A stretch of 64,000 nucleotides of DNA from Sclerotinia nivalis. Taxonomy: Eukaryota; Ascomycota; Leotiomycetes; Helotiales; Sclerotiniaceae. Under the pieces are notes generated by a model. The model was not told where the DNA came from and did not search any database. It saw nothing but the letters and a program-made list of their open reading frames with translations. The translations under genes were made by a program, and so were the position numbers. Below, piece by piece: positions 9,850 through 20,060 of the stretch (position 1 is its first letter; each line of letters opens with the position of its first letter). The stretch covers positions 1 through 64,000 of the forward strand of contig CM055954.1 of assembly GCA_029531795.1 (NCBI GenBank), in the 5' to 3' direction.

Positions 9850-10800
9850 ATGAAAAATATAATATACACACGTCAAACAATTAACACTTTTTTAAGTAAA
9901 AGTATGACCCTATCTTATAAACATAAGATAGGATTTTCTGTAGCTTCCCTTAATGGGTTAAATTATGTTTTATTTAAAAATGATAAAATATATAATAATA
10001 AAGTAGATACGGTTTCCTTTTCTACAAACAGTAGACCTATTATACCTGTAAAGATGTACGCAAATGCGGATTTACAAAAATTAAATATTCTTCTAGAAAA
10101 TAAAGATAAGTCTGGTATATATTGCTTCACCAATCTTATGAACGGTAAGAAATATGTAGGGTCGAGTATTAATATAAGAAGAAGACTTCTTCAATATTTT
10201 AACACGAACTATTTAATAAGAACGACATATATGCCTATTTGTACCGCTTTGCTTAAATATGGTTATTCTAGTTTTTCGCTTGAAATATTAGAATATTGTG
10301 ATAGTTCTGAGTTATTGAAAATGGAGAAACATTATTTTGATCTCTTAAAACCAGAATACAACATATCAAAAGATCCTAGTCATCCCTTTTTAGGTCGGAC
10401 ACATACGGACGAAGCTCGAGCTAAACTGAGTGCTTTTTTTAAAGGAAAAGTTTATCCTGAGCGGTCCGGAGAAAATAATCCTATGTTTGGTAAAATTCAT
10501 AGTGAGGAAATTCGTCTAAAAATTTCTGAAGGTAAGAAGGGAAAAACTATGGTAAGGACTGCTGAGCATAATGCTGCTCTATCTGTTTCATTGTTGGGTA
10601 AAAATAAAGGTGTGAACAGTTCATTGTCTAAAAAAGTACTATGTTCAGATTTATTGACTAATAAATCTACTACTTATTTTTCTTATCGTGAAGCAGGGAG
10701 AGCTTTAGATATACCAGAGACTGTAATAGCAACGTTTATAAAGAGAAAACAAGTAAAAGCGTATAAAAAAAGGTATGTTTTCAAACATTATTGAGATTAG
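9850..10800 (+). CDS. GIY-YIG homing endonuclease (intact, inserted in another GIY-YIG gene)
   Basis: 316 codons from ATG 9850; TGA at 10792 is Trp and TAG at 10798 ends it. Domains are a leader of about 85 residues, NKDKSGIYCFTNLMNGKKYVGSSINI (GIY and YVG strands), LLKYGYSSFSLEILEY, EKHYFDLLKPEYN, then NUMOD3-type repeats (GENNPMFGKIHSEEIRLKISEGKKGK) that bind DNA as beads along the minor groove, and a C-terminal helix-turn-helix. Its domain looks complete. It interrupts the flanking GIY-YIG gene, so it is probably the younger element. Confidence 0.88.
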
Positions 10801-11715
10801 CGTGTTTACATTTGAACTCATTTAGTTACAGGTGACATGTATGTAGGATCATCTTCTAAATTAGCTCGTAGATTAATAGGTTATTTTAATAATAACCATA
10901 AAGATACTGGTAAGTTAGTACCTTTAATTAAAAAAGAAGGTGTGGGTGCTTTTAAATTACAAGTTATACCTTTAACAGAATTTTATCAAGTGAATCAAGA
11001 ACTTTGTTTAGAACAATACTTCTTGTTGCAACCTAAGTTTAATCTTAACACACTTAGAGTAGTTAATGATTATTCTGGTGCAAGAGCCATACCTTTATAC
11101 ATGTACACTAAGGACTTGTCAGAATTGATTTACTCTTCAAACATCCAAGAGGACTTTATATTTAAATTAAAAGTACATCATAGTATCTTTAGCGACAGCT
11201 TAAAAACAGGAGCAGTTTACCTAGGTAAATATGTATTCACAGATAAGCCTATTATTGGAGCTAAAGAAAGCAATATGTCAGAAACAGATATAAATTTCAT
11301 GTTGGATAAAGATAGGTCGGAAATACAAAAAAGTAAGAGTAGAAAAGTAATTATAAAAGGTATTGAAGGAAATAAGGAAACTATGCTGTTTGATAGTATA
11401 AGTAGTTGTATAACTTTTCTTAACAAAATAGCACCCTCTAATAAAACAACATTATATAGACACATTGAATCAGGAAAACCTTATAACGGTTACCTGTGTC
11501 AATGAGATACTGTAATTAATGTTGCTAGTTCTATTAAGGACAAAAGTATAGAAATCCAAGTAACTCATATACCGTCTGGTTCAACAGCTATATACCCTTC
11601 TTTTAGAAAGGCAGCTTTATCTTTTGCACCAGATTTTATAACTACTGGACAAACTCTTAAAGCTTTTGCTGAAAATGGTAAACTTTTTAAGGGAGAGTTT
11701 AAAATAAGTATCTAG
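10801..11715 (+). pseudogene. GIY-YIG homing endonuclease, C-terminal part of the split gene
   Basis: It begins RVYIWTHLVTGDMYVGSSSKLARRLIGYFN, continues LVPLIKKEGVGAFKLQVIPL and LCLEQYFLLQPKFNLNTLRV, then a long C-terminal region with Y-M-Y-T-K-D, TGAVYLGKYVF and LSAL-type helices. TGA at 11503 is Trp and TAG at 11713 ends it. The same protein type recurs in cox1 intron 8. A start at the Met of GDMYVGSS would drop the GIY strand, so the fragment alone should be inactive. Confidence 0.75.
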
Positions 11716-11751
11716 CCTTCACGCAAGACCTGTACAGGTCTTGCATGAAGG
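11716..11751. repeat. 36-bp palindrome, copy 3 (variant)
   Basis: CCTTCACGCAAGACCTGT and complement, with two changes from the consensus, one of them compensated (CTGTACAG centre). It follows immediately after the stop of the split GIY-YIG gene. Confidence 0.85.
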
Positions 11752-12276
11752 CAAAGGATAAGCAGTAATTGCCCTTTATTAAGCTTATTATTTATATTTT
11801 ATCATCTATTAAGGGATACGTCCCTTATAATGATAAGCACACAAAATTTATGCCAGTCTAATTAGGAAATAGAAAAATCAAGCCTAGGAAACTTGATTTT
11901 TGTGCAATAAAGAGGCAAACTCCGGGGACACCCTAAAGCTTCTGGTACCAAGCTATAGTTGAAAAACTATATGTGGCTGAATTAATTACTCAGGTTTTTG
12001 TTAGGTTATTCGATGAATAACCTAAACAATAAGGTAACAAGTCAGAAGATGAGTGAAAACGAAATGGGTTATCGCGGATCTAAGTCAGATAATATATCTG
12101 TAAAAGAGCAACGAGCGGATGCTTCTTCGTAGATACTTAAAAATAAGTATTAATTTACGTAAGGTGCGCTCTAGTCGCCACGAGAGTGGTTCTTAAGCCA
12201 AATATAAGTAATTTAAGATTAAAGATATCATAATAACCTAACCTAAAGATAACATCAAAGGTAAAATTATGAAACG

Positions 12277-13046
12277 GAATGATTTAACGATACAACAGCT
12301 GTCTCAATGATTGGCTCAGTGAAATTGGAATAACTGTGCAGATACAGTTTACCTCTAGATAGACGAGAAGACCCTATGCAGCTTTACTGTTGCTAGTTAT
12401 TGAATATGATTGAACCAATATTAGTGTATAAGGTAGTTGGAGGCAATTTTTTAAACCTCGTTCAGGCAAAATTGAAACACCTTTATTTTGTTTATCATAT
12501 TCGTAGGCTATAGAGTCTACGTCATAATATAAGGTGCGTTATTATTACGTTATTAAGTATTATAATTAACCCATCAAATGGGAACAATGGCTAGGAGGCA
12601 GTTTATGCGGGGCACAGATCCCATAAAAAGTACCTGGGTGTATCCAAAGTTAATTTTGTAAAATTGTCATGACTTATTTATGGCAATTAAATATACAAAT
12701 TGTATGTTTTTATTTTTAGTTTGTTATTGGTTTAGCTTAAGCTATAACTAATCCAACTATATATCTATTAAGTTAGAATTAATATTTTAATTTAAGTAAG
12801 ATTTTAACTATATGGAAAATAGATGTAATTAAAACATTAATTTGAAAATACTTTTCTAATGTTTTTAGTTATATAATTAGTTTAAATTACACTTTTTATA
12901 TAATTATGTTTATTACTTGTCAAGTTTAATGGCTTAATCTTGCTTTACTGTTTGACTTACACGTCTATCAGTCGCGTAAGCGGGGCATATGATCACAAGA
13001 TGCAGAAAGGAAAGGTCTTGGATTTTTGAAAAAGCTACGCTAGGGA
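12277..13046 (+). rRNA. rnl: Large subunit rRNA, exon 5
   Basis: Domains IV-V: CAGCTGTCTCAATGATTGGC, GAAATTGGAATAACTGTGCA, GACGAGAAGACCCTATGCAG near 12363, then a long AT-rich variable region, ATGATCACAAGATGCAGAAA near 12989 and GCTACGCTAGGGAT at the end. This is the L2449 site (omega-type), where intron 5 enters. Bases from 12711 to the exon end, plus the first 430 bp of intron 5, are duplicated at 55080-55843. Confidence 0.92.
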
Positions 13047-13333
13047 TGTTAGTCCTCCAATGTTTTATTTCTAAAAATTTTAGGTAATAAATCTATTGGT
13101 TAATTATTGGGTCAATTTCAAGAATAACTTATAAAGTTCACTTGAAGCGAAATTTACTTAAGCATTGTCTTTATTTTTTTTTTTATTTTATGTCTAAAAA
13201 AAAATAAAAAAAAAAAAAGATAAAGAAGTAAAACCGTTCAACGACTAGAAGGTGAGTATGCTAACAATAATCCTTCTCTTAAACCCAACATATTTATTTA
13301 TCCTGTATAAACTATTTTATTCTCATCCCCTGA

Positions 13334-13377
13334 TTTCTCTCTCTCCTCCTCAACTAGTTGAGGAGGTAAGAGAGAAA
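13334..13377. repeat. CTCCTCAACTAG palindrome
   Basis: Inverted repeat TCTCTCTCCTCCTCAACTAG with the complementary TTGAGGAGGTAAGAGAGAAA, a family with at least nine copies in the window. It is also present in the duplicated intron at 55696. Confidence 0.85.
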
Positions 13378-13456
13378 AAGGGGAAGGGTAAAATAACTAT
13401 ACAATAATTAATATTAATATTAATATTAATGAAATAGACTCAATTAAATATTGAGC

Positions 13457-15265
13457 ATGAGCAAACATTATAAAGCAAAAAAAAAAAATATTTTTTATAA
13501 AATGGACAAGCAAAACCATAAAATATCTTCAATAAAACCCGCTTCTGCTTACCATGCCATACTGCTTGCTCCACACAAGCAAGCAAAAAAAATAAATGGA
13601 AGTAAGTTAAAAGATTTCTTTTACCCTTATACTAATCCTAATCCGGAGGATAAGGATATGGGCCAGAAGCAAGACGCAAAACCACTTATTTTTAAGAAAA
13701 AACAAAAGGATGTTAAAGTTATACCTTTAAAGGTAAAAACAAGTGATACAGGGCAGATAAGACATTTTACACCTGCAGCTCAGGAATGAAGAAATAGTAT
13801 TTATGCTTATAATAAAAACTATATTAAATTATTACCTGTAGCTGATAATAATTTTATGAGCTTAGTGAAAAGTTATTTTAATTTTTATTTTAAAAATAAA
13901 AAAAAAGCTAAAAAAAGTAATAAAAAAGGTCAACAAAATATATCTAGACGTAAACGTAGTAGATCTAGAGGACTATCTGCCAAGAAAATATTTGTAGCTA
14001 AAGGAGATTTAAAACATACTAGTTCTAAAGCAGTTATTACTTTATATTTTTATAACACAGAAAAAAAATTTTTAATTAGAAAGATTAAAAAACAAATTTT
14101 TGATTTGTATAGGCCCAATAAACGTTTAAAACGGTTTATTAATGTGGATAGAAATAATAAAGAGATCGTAACTTATAACAGACCTTTTAGTCTTAAAGAA
14201 TATCTGAGAATACCTAATCATTACACAGATTATGTGACACTATTTAAGAAGTCTTTTGTGGAAAAACTGTGTAAATATTTTGATCTGACAAATAAACATA
14301 TTAATTTAATATCTAATTTAGTTGAAAGCAAAGTATTAAGTGATGATGAAAAACTTTTAATTTTTAAGCGTAAACTTAATAGTCTTATTCGTATCAAATA
14401 CCCGGATTATACGGATTATATGCGTAAAGTTAAATTACATTATCTTAATAAATTAACTATATGTATAAAATTACTTGCACTTAACCAAATTAAGTTTAAG
14501 CACGCCTTCTTATTAAAACTAAGATATCAGGTTAGCCTAATTTATAATAAAAATGTAGTATTTAATCTAGTTAATTTGAAAAAAATGCATTTAAATAGCG
14601 ATATTTTTACGCAAGCTGTTTCTTTAAAATTAAAGAACAGAGAGAATAGATTATATAGAGTGTTAAAAAAATCATTAAATAAAGTTAAATTGCCGAACAT
14701 AAGTATAATAAAAGAAAAATCTCTTGCTCATGGCTCCGGCAACAAAAATAATAATGAACAGCTCTTAAATAAAATGAGAAACCTTAAAATTAATTCATTG
14801 TTTACTTTTGACTCCGCCTTTGCCCAGAGAGATCTTTTAAATAAATTACTCTTAAATATTTTTCCTTATGCTCTGGACCAGCAAGTTTTGGCTACATCAG
14901 AAGCAGGTAATTTAAAAAAAGAAATTAAAAGTAGAAGATCACTTGCTTCTGTTTTCGAAGAAAGAAATGAGCGTCCTGTTTCATTAAGGAATTATATACT
15001 TAGATCTTTAAAGCACATGAAAATGCGTGGTATTAGAATAGAAGCTAAAGGTAGATTAACCAGACGGTTTACTGCTTCTAGATCTGTTTTTAAGATGAAA
15101 TGAAAAGGTGGTTTAAAAAACGTAGATTCTTCCTTTAGAGGATTATCAGCAGCAATACTGAGAGGCCATATTAAATCTAATGTACAATATTCAATGCTTC
15201 ATTCCAAGAACCGAAATGGAGCGTTTGGAGTTAAAGGTTGAGTAAGTAGTAAAGATTATAACTAA
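13457..15265 (+). CDS. rps3: Mitochondrial ribosomal protein S3
   Basis: 602 codons in code 4; TGA (Trp) at 13787, 15101 and 15239. It is a basic, Lys/Asn-rich protein of the small ribosomal subunit. The C-terminal 90 residues carry the family signature: MRGIRIEAKGRLTRRFTASR, WKGGLKNVDSSFRGLSAAIL, RGHIKSNVQYSMLHSKNRNG and AFGVKGWVSSK. The variable, AT-driven N-terminus is normal for fungal Rps3. ATG 13457 is used; an in-frame TTG lies 6 nt upstream. It is free-standing in the L2449 intron, as in most Pezizomycotina. The first ~10 codons are shared with the chimeric ORF at 55819. Confidence 0.93.
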
Positions 15266-15307
15266 ACCTTAAAAAAAAAATTTTTTTTTAATACTTATCC
15301 CTAATCC

Positions 15308-15391
15308 CCTTTTTTCCTTTTTTTTTTAGAAATAATTTTATTGTTACGTTATAGATTTATTATAATTATAAAAAAAAGGCAAAAAAAAAAT
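15308..15391. repeat. AT hairpin element (TTTTTTCC family)
   Basis: Arms TTTTTTCCTTTTTT and AAAAAAAAGGCAAAAAA, loop with TTTTATTGTTACGTTATAGA. It lies just after rps3 and is absent from the matching part of the duplicated intron at 56.7 kb. Confidence 0.8.
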
Positions 15392-15583
15392 AAAGCAGAG
15401 GGATAAGGGATAGGAGAGAGGGGATTAAGAGGTAAGAAAATAACAAGCGTGATTTTTAATGTGGGATTTTTATAATTTAGCGTTGCATTATATACAGAAA
15501 ATAAATATGAAGAAATAGTCTGAACCACTTTGTAAAAAATGGAAATAAAGAAGTAAATAAACTTCTTTTATTAACAAATATTG

Positions 15584-16080
15584 AACAGGCTAATTGCGCC
15601 AGAGAGTACAAATTGAGTGCGCAGTTTGGCACCTCGATGTCGGCTTAACTTATCCACATGAATGCAGGAATCATGAAGGGTTCGACTGTTCGTCGATTAA
15701 AAAGTTACACGAGCTGGGTTAAATACGTCGTGAGACAGTATGGTTTCTATCTTCTAGAGGAAATTAGAATAAAATAAGGATAGCCCCCTCGTACGAAAGG
15801 AGCTGGGTATATTAACCTATGGTTTACCTGTTGTTTATGTGCCCAATATATTCTCAATAAACTAATATAGATGAGCGAATAGGGATGTTACTTTCACTTA
15901 AGTAAATATTTTGTATCATAGCATAGGCACGGCAGGAACGCTACGTTAGTTAGAGATAAGTGCTGAATGCATCTAGGCACGAAACTTACCTTAAGATATT
16001 CTTAAATATACGTAGTTGAACACTACGATTTTGTAGTTAATATTAGTTTTAGATTTTATTATTTTTAATTAGTATTAAGT
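15584..16080 (+). rRNA. rnl: Large subunit rRNA, exon 6 and 3' end
   Basis: AACAGGCTAATTGCGCCAGA, GGCACCTCGATGTCGGCTTA near 15629, ACACGAGCTGGGTTAAATAC near 15707, CCCCCTCGTACGAAAGGAGC (sarcin-ricin neighbourhood) near 15783, and AGATAAGTGCTGAATGCATC near 15953. The 3' end is uncertain within about 60 nt. Bases 15584-15754 recur at 56856-57026. Confidence 0.88.
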
Positions 16081-16201
16081 GCAATTAATAGGCTTTAGCT
16101 GAAAGGATTTAAATGTTTTTAGGTATAAAGTACTAATTATATATATAACTAAACATTGTAGTATATCTCACATTAAATTTAAATTATTAATAAAATATTT
16201 A

Positions 16202-16272
16202 GCCTGATTAGCATAAAAGTAATGTAGCTGTTTTGTAACCAGCTGAAGCAAGTGCGATACTTGCATTGGGCT
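16202..16272 (+). tRNA. trnT: tRNA-Thr (UGU)
   Basis: Acceptor GCCTGAT pairs with ATTGGGC. Anticodon loop TTTTGTAA within CTGTTTTGTAACCAG gives UGU. First gene of the tRNA cluster after rnl. Confidence 0.93.
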
Positions 16273-16379
16273 TTTACTTTATTCCTATTTCCTCTAATCC
16301 ATACCCAGCTGGGTATGGGTAAGGGTAAGGATTAAAAGCAAAGCGTGACATATGCTTTACCGACATATGAAAATATAAG

Positions 16380-16450
16380 GCCTCATAGTCAAGTGGTTAA
16401 GACATAATGTTTTCATCATTACATACGAGGGTTCGAACCCCTCTGAGGCT
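16380..16450 (+). tRNA. trnE: tRNA-Glu (UUC)
   Basis: Acceptor GCCTCAT with CTGAGGC; anticodon arm TAATG-TTTTCAT-CATTA reads UUC; T-arm GAGGGTTCGAACCCCTC. Confidence 0.93.
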
Positions 16451-16480
16451 AATATAGTTATATATAAATATATATTCGGA

Positions 16481-16549
16481 GCGGATTAATGTAATAGTAA
16501 CATAATTGGCTCATGACCAGTCTATGAAGGTGCAAGTCCTTTGTCCGCA
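16481..16549 (+). tRNA. trnM: tRNA-Met (CAU), first copy
   Basis: Acceptor GCGGATT with TGTCCGC (G-T pairs); anticodon arm ATTGG-CTCATGA-CCAGT reads CAU; T-arm AAGGTGCAAGTCCTT. Confidence 0.9.
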
Positions 16550-16560
16550 TTTTCTCGTTT

Positions 16561-16598
16561 TTCTCTTTCCTCCTCAACTAGTTGAGGAGGAGAGAGAA
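16561..16598. repeat. CTCCTCAACTAG palindrome
   Basis: TTCTCTTTCCTCCTCAACTA and its inverted complement, lying between two trnM genes. Confidence 0.85.
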
Positions 16599-16633
16599 AA
16601 AAAAAGAAGAGTTAATTTGCTATCTTTAGTAAA

Positions 16634-16708
16634 TAAGGCTTTAGCTTAATTGGTAAAGCAAGCTGCTCATGACAGCTGAGATGAGTGTTCAAATCACTCT
16701 GGCCTTAT
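16634..16708 (+). tRNA. trnM: tRNA-Met (CAU), second copy
   Basis: Acceptor TAAGGCT with GGCCTTA; anticodon arm AGCTG-CTCATGA-CAGCT reads CAU. Which of the three CAU tRNAs is the initiator cannot be told here. Confidence 0.9.
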
Positions 16709-16729
16709 CTAATACTTTAGTATACTAAA

Positions 16730-16757
16730 ATCCGAGTGCTGGAATTGGTAGACAGGG
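16730..16757 (+). pseudogene. trnL: tRNA-Leu (UAA), 5' half of a split gene
   Basis: ATCCGAG plus D-arm TGCTGGAATTGGTAGACAGG. The acceptor strand pairs perfectly (one G-T) with TTCGGAT at 18805-18811, not with any nearby sequence. AGGG at 16754-16757 is repeated at the other edge of the insertion (18755-18758). Confidence 0.75.
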
Positions 16758-16812
16758 CTGCACGCCCCCCCCCGTGTATATAAGCTAGTATTGTATAATC
16801 TCCTTACATATG

Positions 16813-16895
16813 ACCTGAGTGCTGGAATTGGTAGACAGTGAATACTTAAGACATTCTGAGTTAATCTCGTGGACGTTCGACTCGTCTCTCAGGTA
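16813..16895 (+). tRNA. trnL: tRNA-Leu (UAA), intact copy inside the insertion
   Basis: Acceptor ACCTGAG with CTCAGGT; D-arm TGCTGGAATTGGTAGACAG; anticodon arm GAATA-CTTAAGA-CATTC reads UAA; long variable arm GAGTTAATCTC; T-arm GGACGTTCGACTCGTCT. It differs from the split trnL in acceptor, anticodon stem and variable arm, so it is not a simple tandem copy. Confidence 0.92.
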
Positions 16896-17382
16896 GATCC
16901 TTTGCGCTAAAGGACAAAAAAAAATATCATATTTATATGAATTTAATTCGCCAAGAGGTATAAAAATAAATTAATCAGAAGGTATGTTTTCGATAACTAA
17001 GCTAAAAGGAAGGCTAACACCCTACCCTTTGATCTCCCTGCGATATTTATCTTTTAGATCTCTAGGCTCAGTCTTTCGAAGTAAATATGTGGTAGATATG
17101 AGACTAGGAATGTATAGATTGTGCTAAGATTACTTAATACAAAGTGGTTGGGTCACAAGTTCAACCGAGCATCCTTAAAAAGATTACAAGGGCCGGCCCC
17201 TGGAACTAAAACATAATGTTCGAAGTAGTTATATTTAAGGCCCTTATATTGTAAAGCAAGTAATGTTAAACAAATACGTATAATTTAACATCTAACCCAG
17301 GTAGCATTATGAGCGTTGTTGAGGAAGAAAATCCCTCAAGCTACAATATCTGAGTATTAAGATTAGGTTTTAGAGATTTATA
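16896..17382 (+). other. ORF-free segment inside the trnL insertion
   Basis: AT-rich with stem-forming stretches (for example GGGCCGGCCCCTGG near 17189). No tRNA, ORF or intron core recognised. Confidence 0.4.
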
Positions 17383-18597
17383 TTGAACTTTTGGAGTTAC
17401 CTATTGTATATTTACTTCCGTTTTCTCCCATTGAAAGGCTCCATACACAAAAAAAAAACCGTTACTAAAATATTCAACTTTAACAAAATAATTATACAGA
17501 AAATTTCCCTTTCTCTTTACGAGAGTACAGCTACAGTACGTCAAGACGCCATGTCCACTTCCAATTTAGGTTTAATAAGCTCCGTCACAAGGGTTTTACA
17601 TTATTCGACTAACGCCAATAATCCTATTGTTTCAGATAGTGCACCTGTCCCAGTTATTTCTTATTCAAATGCAGATAAAGAAAAAATAGCCATTCTTGAA
17701 AGTAATAAAAACAGAGCAGGGATATATAGATGAGTTAATTTAACAACAGGTAATACATATATAGGTTCATCCGGTAATTTATCCAATAGATTTAGTAAAT
17801 ATTTTAACATAAATTTCTTAGTAAATGAGGTTACTAAAAATAACAGTATGATATATAGATCTTTAATTAAAAATGGTTATTCTAACTTTAAATTAGAAAT
17901 TTTAGAATACTGTGAAATAGATATAGTTATAGAAAGAGAACAATATTATCTTGACAGATTTAAGCCAGAATATAATATATTAAAGGTTGCAGGGTCCTTA
18001 AGAGGATTTAAACACAGTGAAGCTACGAAAGAAGCCATGAGTTTAAGCAAAAAGGATAGTATTATCTCTGAAGAGACAAGATTAAAAATTGCAACTACAT
18101 TATCAAAAGGAGAATACATAGTCGTTAAAGTTCTTGAAACAGACAGCTTTTTATCCTTTATCTCTATTAGAAAAGCTGCAGAATTTATTGATATACATCC
18201 TAGTTACTTAGCAAAAACACTTAAATTAAGTGTTTTTTATAAGAGTAAGGAATTTCTTGTTTATAAATCTTCGACTCCTTTGGAGGAGATTTTTAACTTA
18301 GAAACGTATAAAAATGCTATAGCTAACGGAGATAGAACGAAAAAACGTACCGAAACATCTAAGGAACTAATACGTAAAGCTAACCTTGGTAAAAAACTTT
18401 CCCAAGAAACCATAGCCAAAATTACCTTAAATAGTAAGAATGCTAAACCGGTACTAGTCACAAATATTGAAACAAAAGAAATAGTAGAATTTTCTTCTGC
18501 ATCAGCTGCGGCAAAGTATTTAGGCGTAGATGAATCTTATGTACGTAGATGTATAACTAATAATAAATCTTGTAAAGGACATATCGTGCAGAGATAA
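17383..18597 (+). CDS. GIY-YIG homing endonuclease in the trnL insertion
   Basis: 404 codons from TTG 17383, or 348 from ATG 17551; TGA at 17731 is Trp and TAA at 18595 ends it. SNKNRAGIYRWVNLTTGNTY then IGSSGNLSNRF, LIKNGYSNFKLEILEY, REQYYLDRFKPEYN, then two helix-turn-helix NUMOD-like units (SIRKAAEFIDIHPSYLAKTL and SASAAAKYLGVDESYVRRCI). All core residues look present. It lies in the same insertion as a trnL and so is the likely agent that moved the unit into the tRNA gene; that link is an inference. Confidence 0.85.
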
Positions 18598-18758
18598 TTA
18601 GTAAAATAGAATCCTTTGTAATATACCTGATATTCACACAAATCAGATCCCTGTTTCCCCCTAAGGAAAAAGGAAGTAGGAGAAGATCTGAATGTTTTTA
18701 AACATCGATCAAAGCCTACTAAATCCCTTCAGATTTAGTTTAAACACCAAGAAGAGGG

Positions 18759-18812
18759 CAAACTTAAGTTTTGCTGATGCAAGTCATAAAGGTTCAAGTC
18801 CTTTTTCGGATA
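18759..18812 (+). pseudogene. trnL: tRNA-Leu (UAA), 3' half of a split gene
   Basis: Anticodon arm GCAAA-CTTAAGT-TTTGC (UAA; its first G is 18758 or 16757), variable arm TGA-TGCAAG-TCA, T-arm AAAGG-TTCAAGT-CCTTT, acceptor TTCGGAT. Joined to 16730-16757 it gives an 82-83 nt tRNA with every stem paired. Confidence 0.75.
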
Positions 18813-19082
18813 TATGGCAAAAAAAAAATACACTATGATATTATCTAATGAAGTCCAAGGTTTAAATAGTAAAACCTTGTTAACCAATCCCTTCATCTCC
18901 CTATGGGTAAGGGAAAGGAGCATCGCATGCAACAAATTAATTCAAAGTTATTCCAGCAAAAACCTAGAAATTTACGTATGACTTATCTATACATAAAAGC
19001 CAATATTGCCTTAAGCTTGTTTTCCTTTTTCCTAAAATTTTATTAGGAAAATTATAGTAAAAAGGAGAAATAGTCCCACTTA
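18813..19082 (+). other. Intergenic, nothing recognised
   Basis: AT-rich, with a short T/A inverted repeat near 19020-19065. No tRNA or HEG motif seen. Confidence 0.5.
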
Positions 19083-19430
19083 TTTATTCTGAAAATGTGG
19101 ATTGTATAAAATTAGATATACTGAAACAAAAAATAAATTAGGTATCTATAGATGAATTAATAATAGATTAGTGTTGTGGCATTGCTCCTAGGTTTTATTT
19201 TTTTATGAACAACCCTTGATAATAAGAGAAAACCAGGAGAAATAGATTTATCTAGGCTCTGCTTTAAATTTATGGGCTCCACCCCCGCAAAGATTAATAA
19301 ATTATTATTCCATATTTTATTTAGAAAGAGAAATGACAAATAATAATATGGTTTATAAAGCGTTGCTTAGATATGGTTATTTTAGCTTAGAGCTAGATAT
19401 TTTAAAAGTTGCAGGGTCTCTTTCCCTAAA
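19083..19430 (+). pseudogene. Decayed GIY-YIG gene
   Basis: Readable blocks: N-K-L-G-I-Y-R-W-I-N-N (with TGA as Trp) near 19136-19168, and NMVYKALLRYGYFSLELDIL followed by KVAGS near 19345-19420. The YVGSS strand and the PEYN block are missing and frames change between blocks. A relic of the same family as 17383-18597. Confidence 0.6.
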
Positions 19431-19925
19431 TCCCCGCAGGGGATAAGGGAAGTGGTGGCAAAGCCAAAGGGTGATATTTAGATATATTGAAGCTACGAAC
19501 ATATGCAAGAGGTTAAATTAAGTAGTAATCGGCCCGTGAGGGGCTAAATTAACCCGTGGCGGCTACTAGTGCTATAGCAGAATCTTTAGTTATAAACGAT
19601 ATAAGAGGTGAAACTAAATAATTTTTCTGTATAGGAAAAGCCTATCCTGCGTATAGGGGTTTATTAGAATGCATTTTTCTTATTTAGCTAAGTGTATGCT
19701 TGCTGATCAAAATTTTTTTTTTTTCTTTTTTTTTTTATATTTTTTTATTTATATATATATTATTATTATGAAAAAAAGAAAAGGAGGAGAATAAACCCAT
19801 AAAGTTTATAAAGGAAAAGGTTATACTACTCTGAGTCGTTAACTAACTTTGCTTTCTGTCTCCTGCGGTAGCTGAGGAGACAGAAAATCAAGTAAATGAA
19901 TGCTCAAAATATTTTTTTAGCTAAA
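19431..19925 (+). other. Spacer with repeats before trnA
   Basis: A long T-run/A-run hairpin near 19706-19780 and a GC palindrome (CTGTCTCCTGCGG...GCTGAGGAGACAG) near 19855. No gene seen. Confidence 0.5.
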
Positions 19926-19993
19926 GGGGACATAGTTTAACTGGTAAAACATTTTGCATATCGTTATTTCAGGATCGAGTCCTGATGTCTCCA
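19926..19993 (+). tRNA. trnA: tRNA-Ala (UGC)
   Basis: Acceptor GGGGACA with TGTCTCC; loop in ACATTTTGCATATCG reads UGC; T-arm AGGATCGAGTCCT. Confidence 0.9.
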
Positions 19994-20060
19994 AAATAGC
20001 TACTACTATTGTTTTACTGATAATATATATAAGCATACTATTTTTATTGTTTATATATAA

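Larger units (their letters stand above)
8743..12276 (+). mobile_element. Group I intron 4 of rnl (nested GIY-YIG ORFs)
   Basis: It separates GGTCTTGCAT from GAATGATTTAACGATACAAC; joining gives GCATGAATGATT as in LSU. The core (ACTCCGGGGACACCCTAAAG, GGTAACAAGTCAGAAGATGA, GGTTATCGCGGATCTAAGTC, AAAGAGCAACGAGCGGATG) lies at the 3' side, 11915-12125, after the ORFs. 8840-9010 begins GTGCGACTTC and contains GGGAACTATCCGAAAAGC, which looks like the 5' part of a group II domain I, but no domain V follows. 9583-9849 is another structured stretch without a clear match. Confidence 0.7.
13047..15583 (+). mobile_element. Group IA intron 5 of rnl (L2449) encoding rps3
   Basis: It lies between GCTACGCTAGGGAT and AACAGGCTAATTGCGCC, the classic ribosomal-protein intron site of Pezizomycotina. 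Core pieces are TTGAAGCGAAATTTACTTAA, GTTCAACGACTAGAAGGTGA at 13230 and ATGAAGAAATAGTCTGAACC near 15508 (P3, P7, P8). rps3 is in the loop between them. A GC palindrome (13334-13377) and a T-run hairpin (15308-15391) flank the ORF. Confidence 0.9.
16758..18758 (+). mobile_element. 2-kb insertion in a trnL gene, carrying its own trnL and a GIY-YIG ORF
   Basis: Lies exactly between the D-arm and anticodon arm of a tRNA-Leu(UAA), with AGGG at both borders. Contents in order: a poly-C tract (16764), complete trnL(UAA) 16813-16895, about 490 bp of structured, ORF-free DNA, and the GIY-YIG ORF 17383-18597. I found no group I or group II core, so it need not be an intron. The internal trnL would compensate for the gene it destroys. 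Confidence 0.7.
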
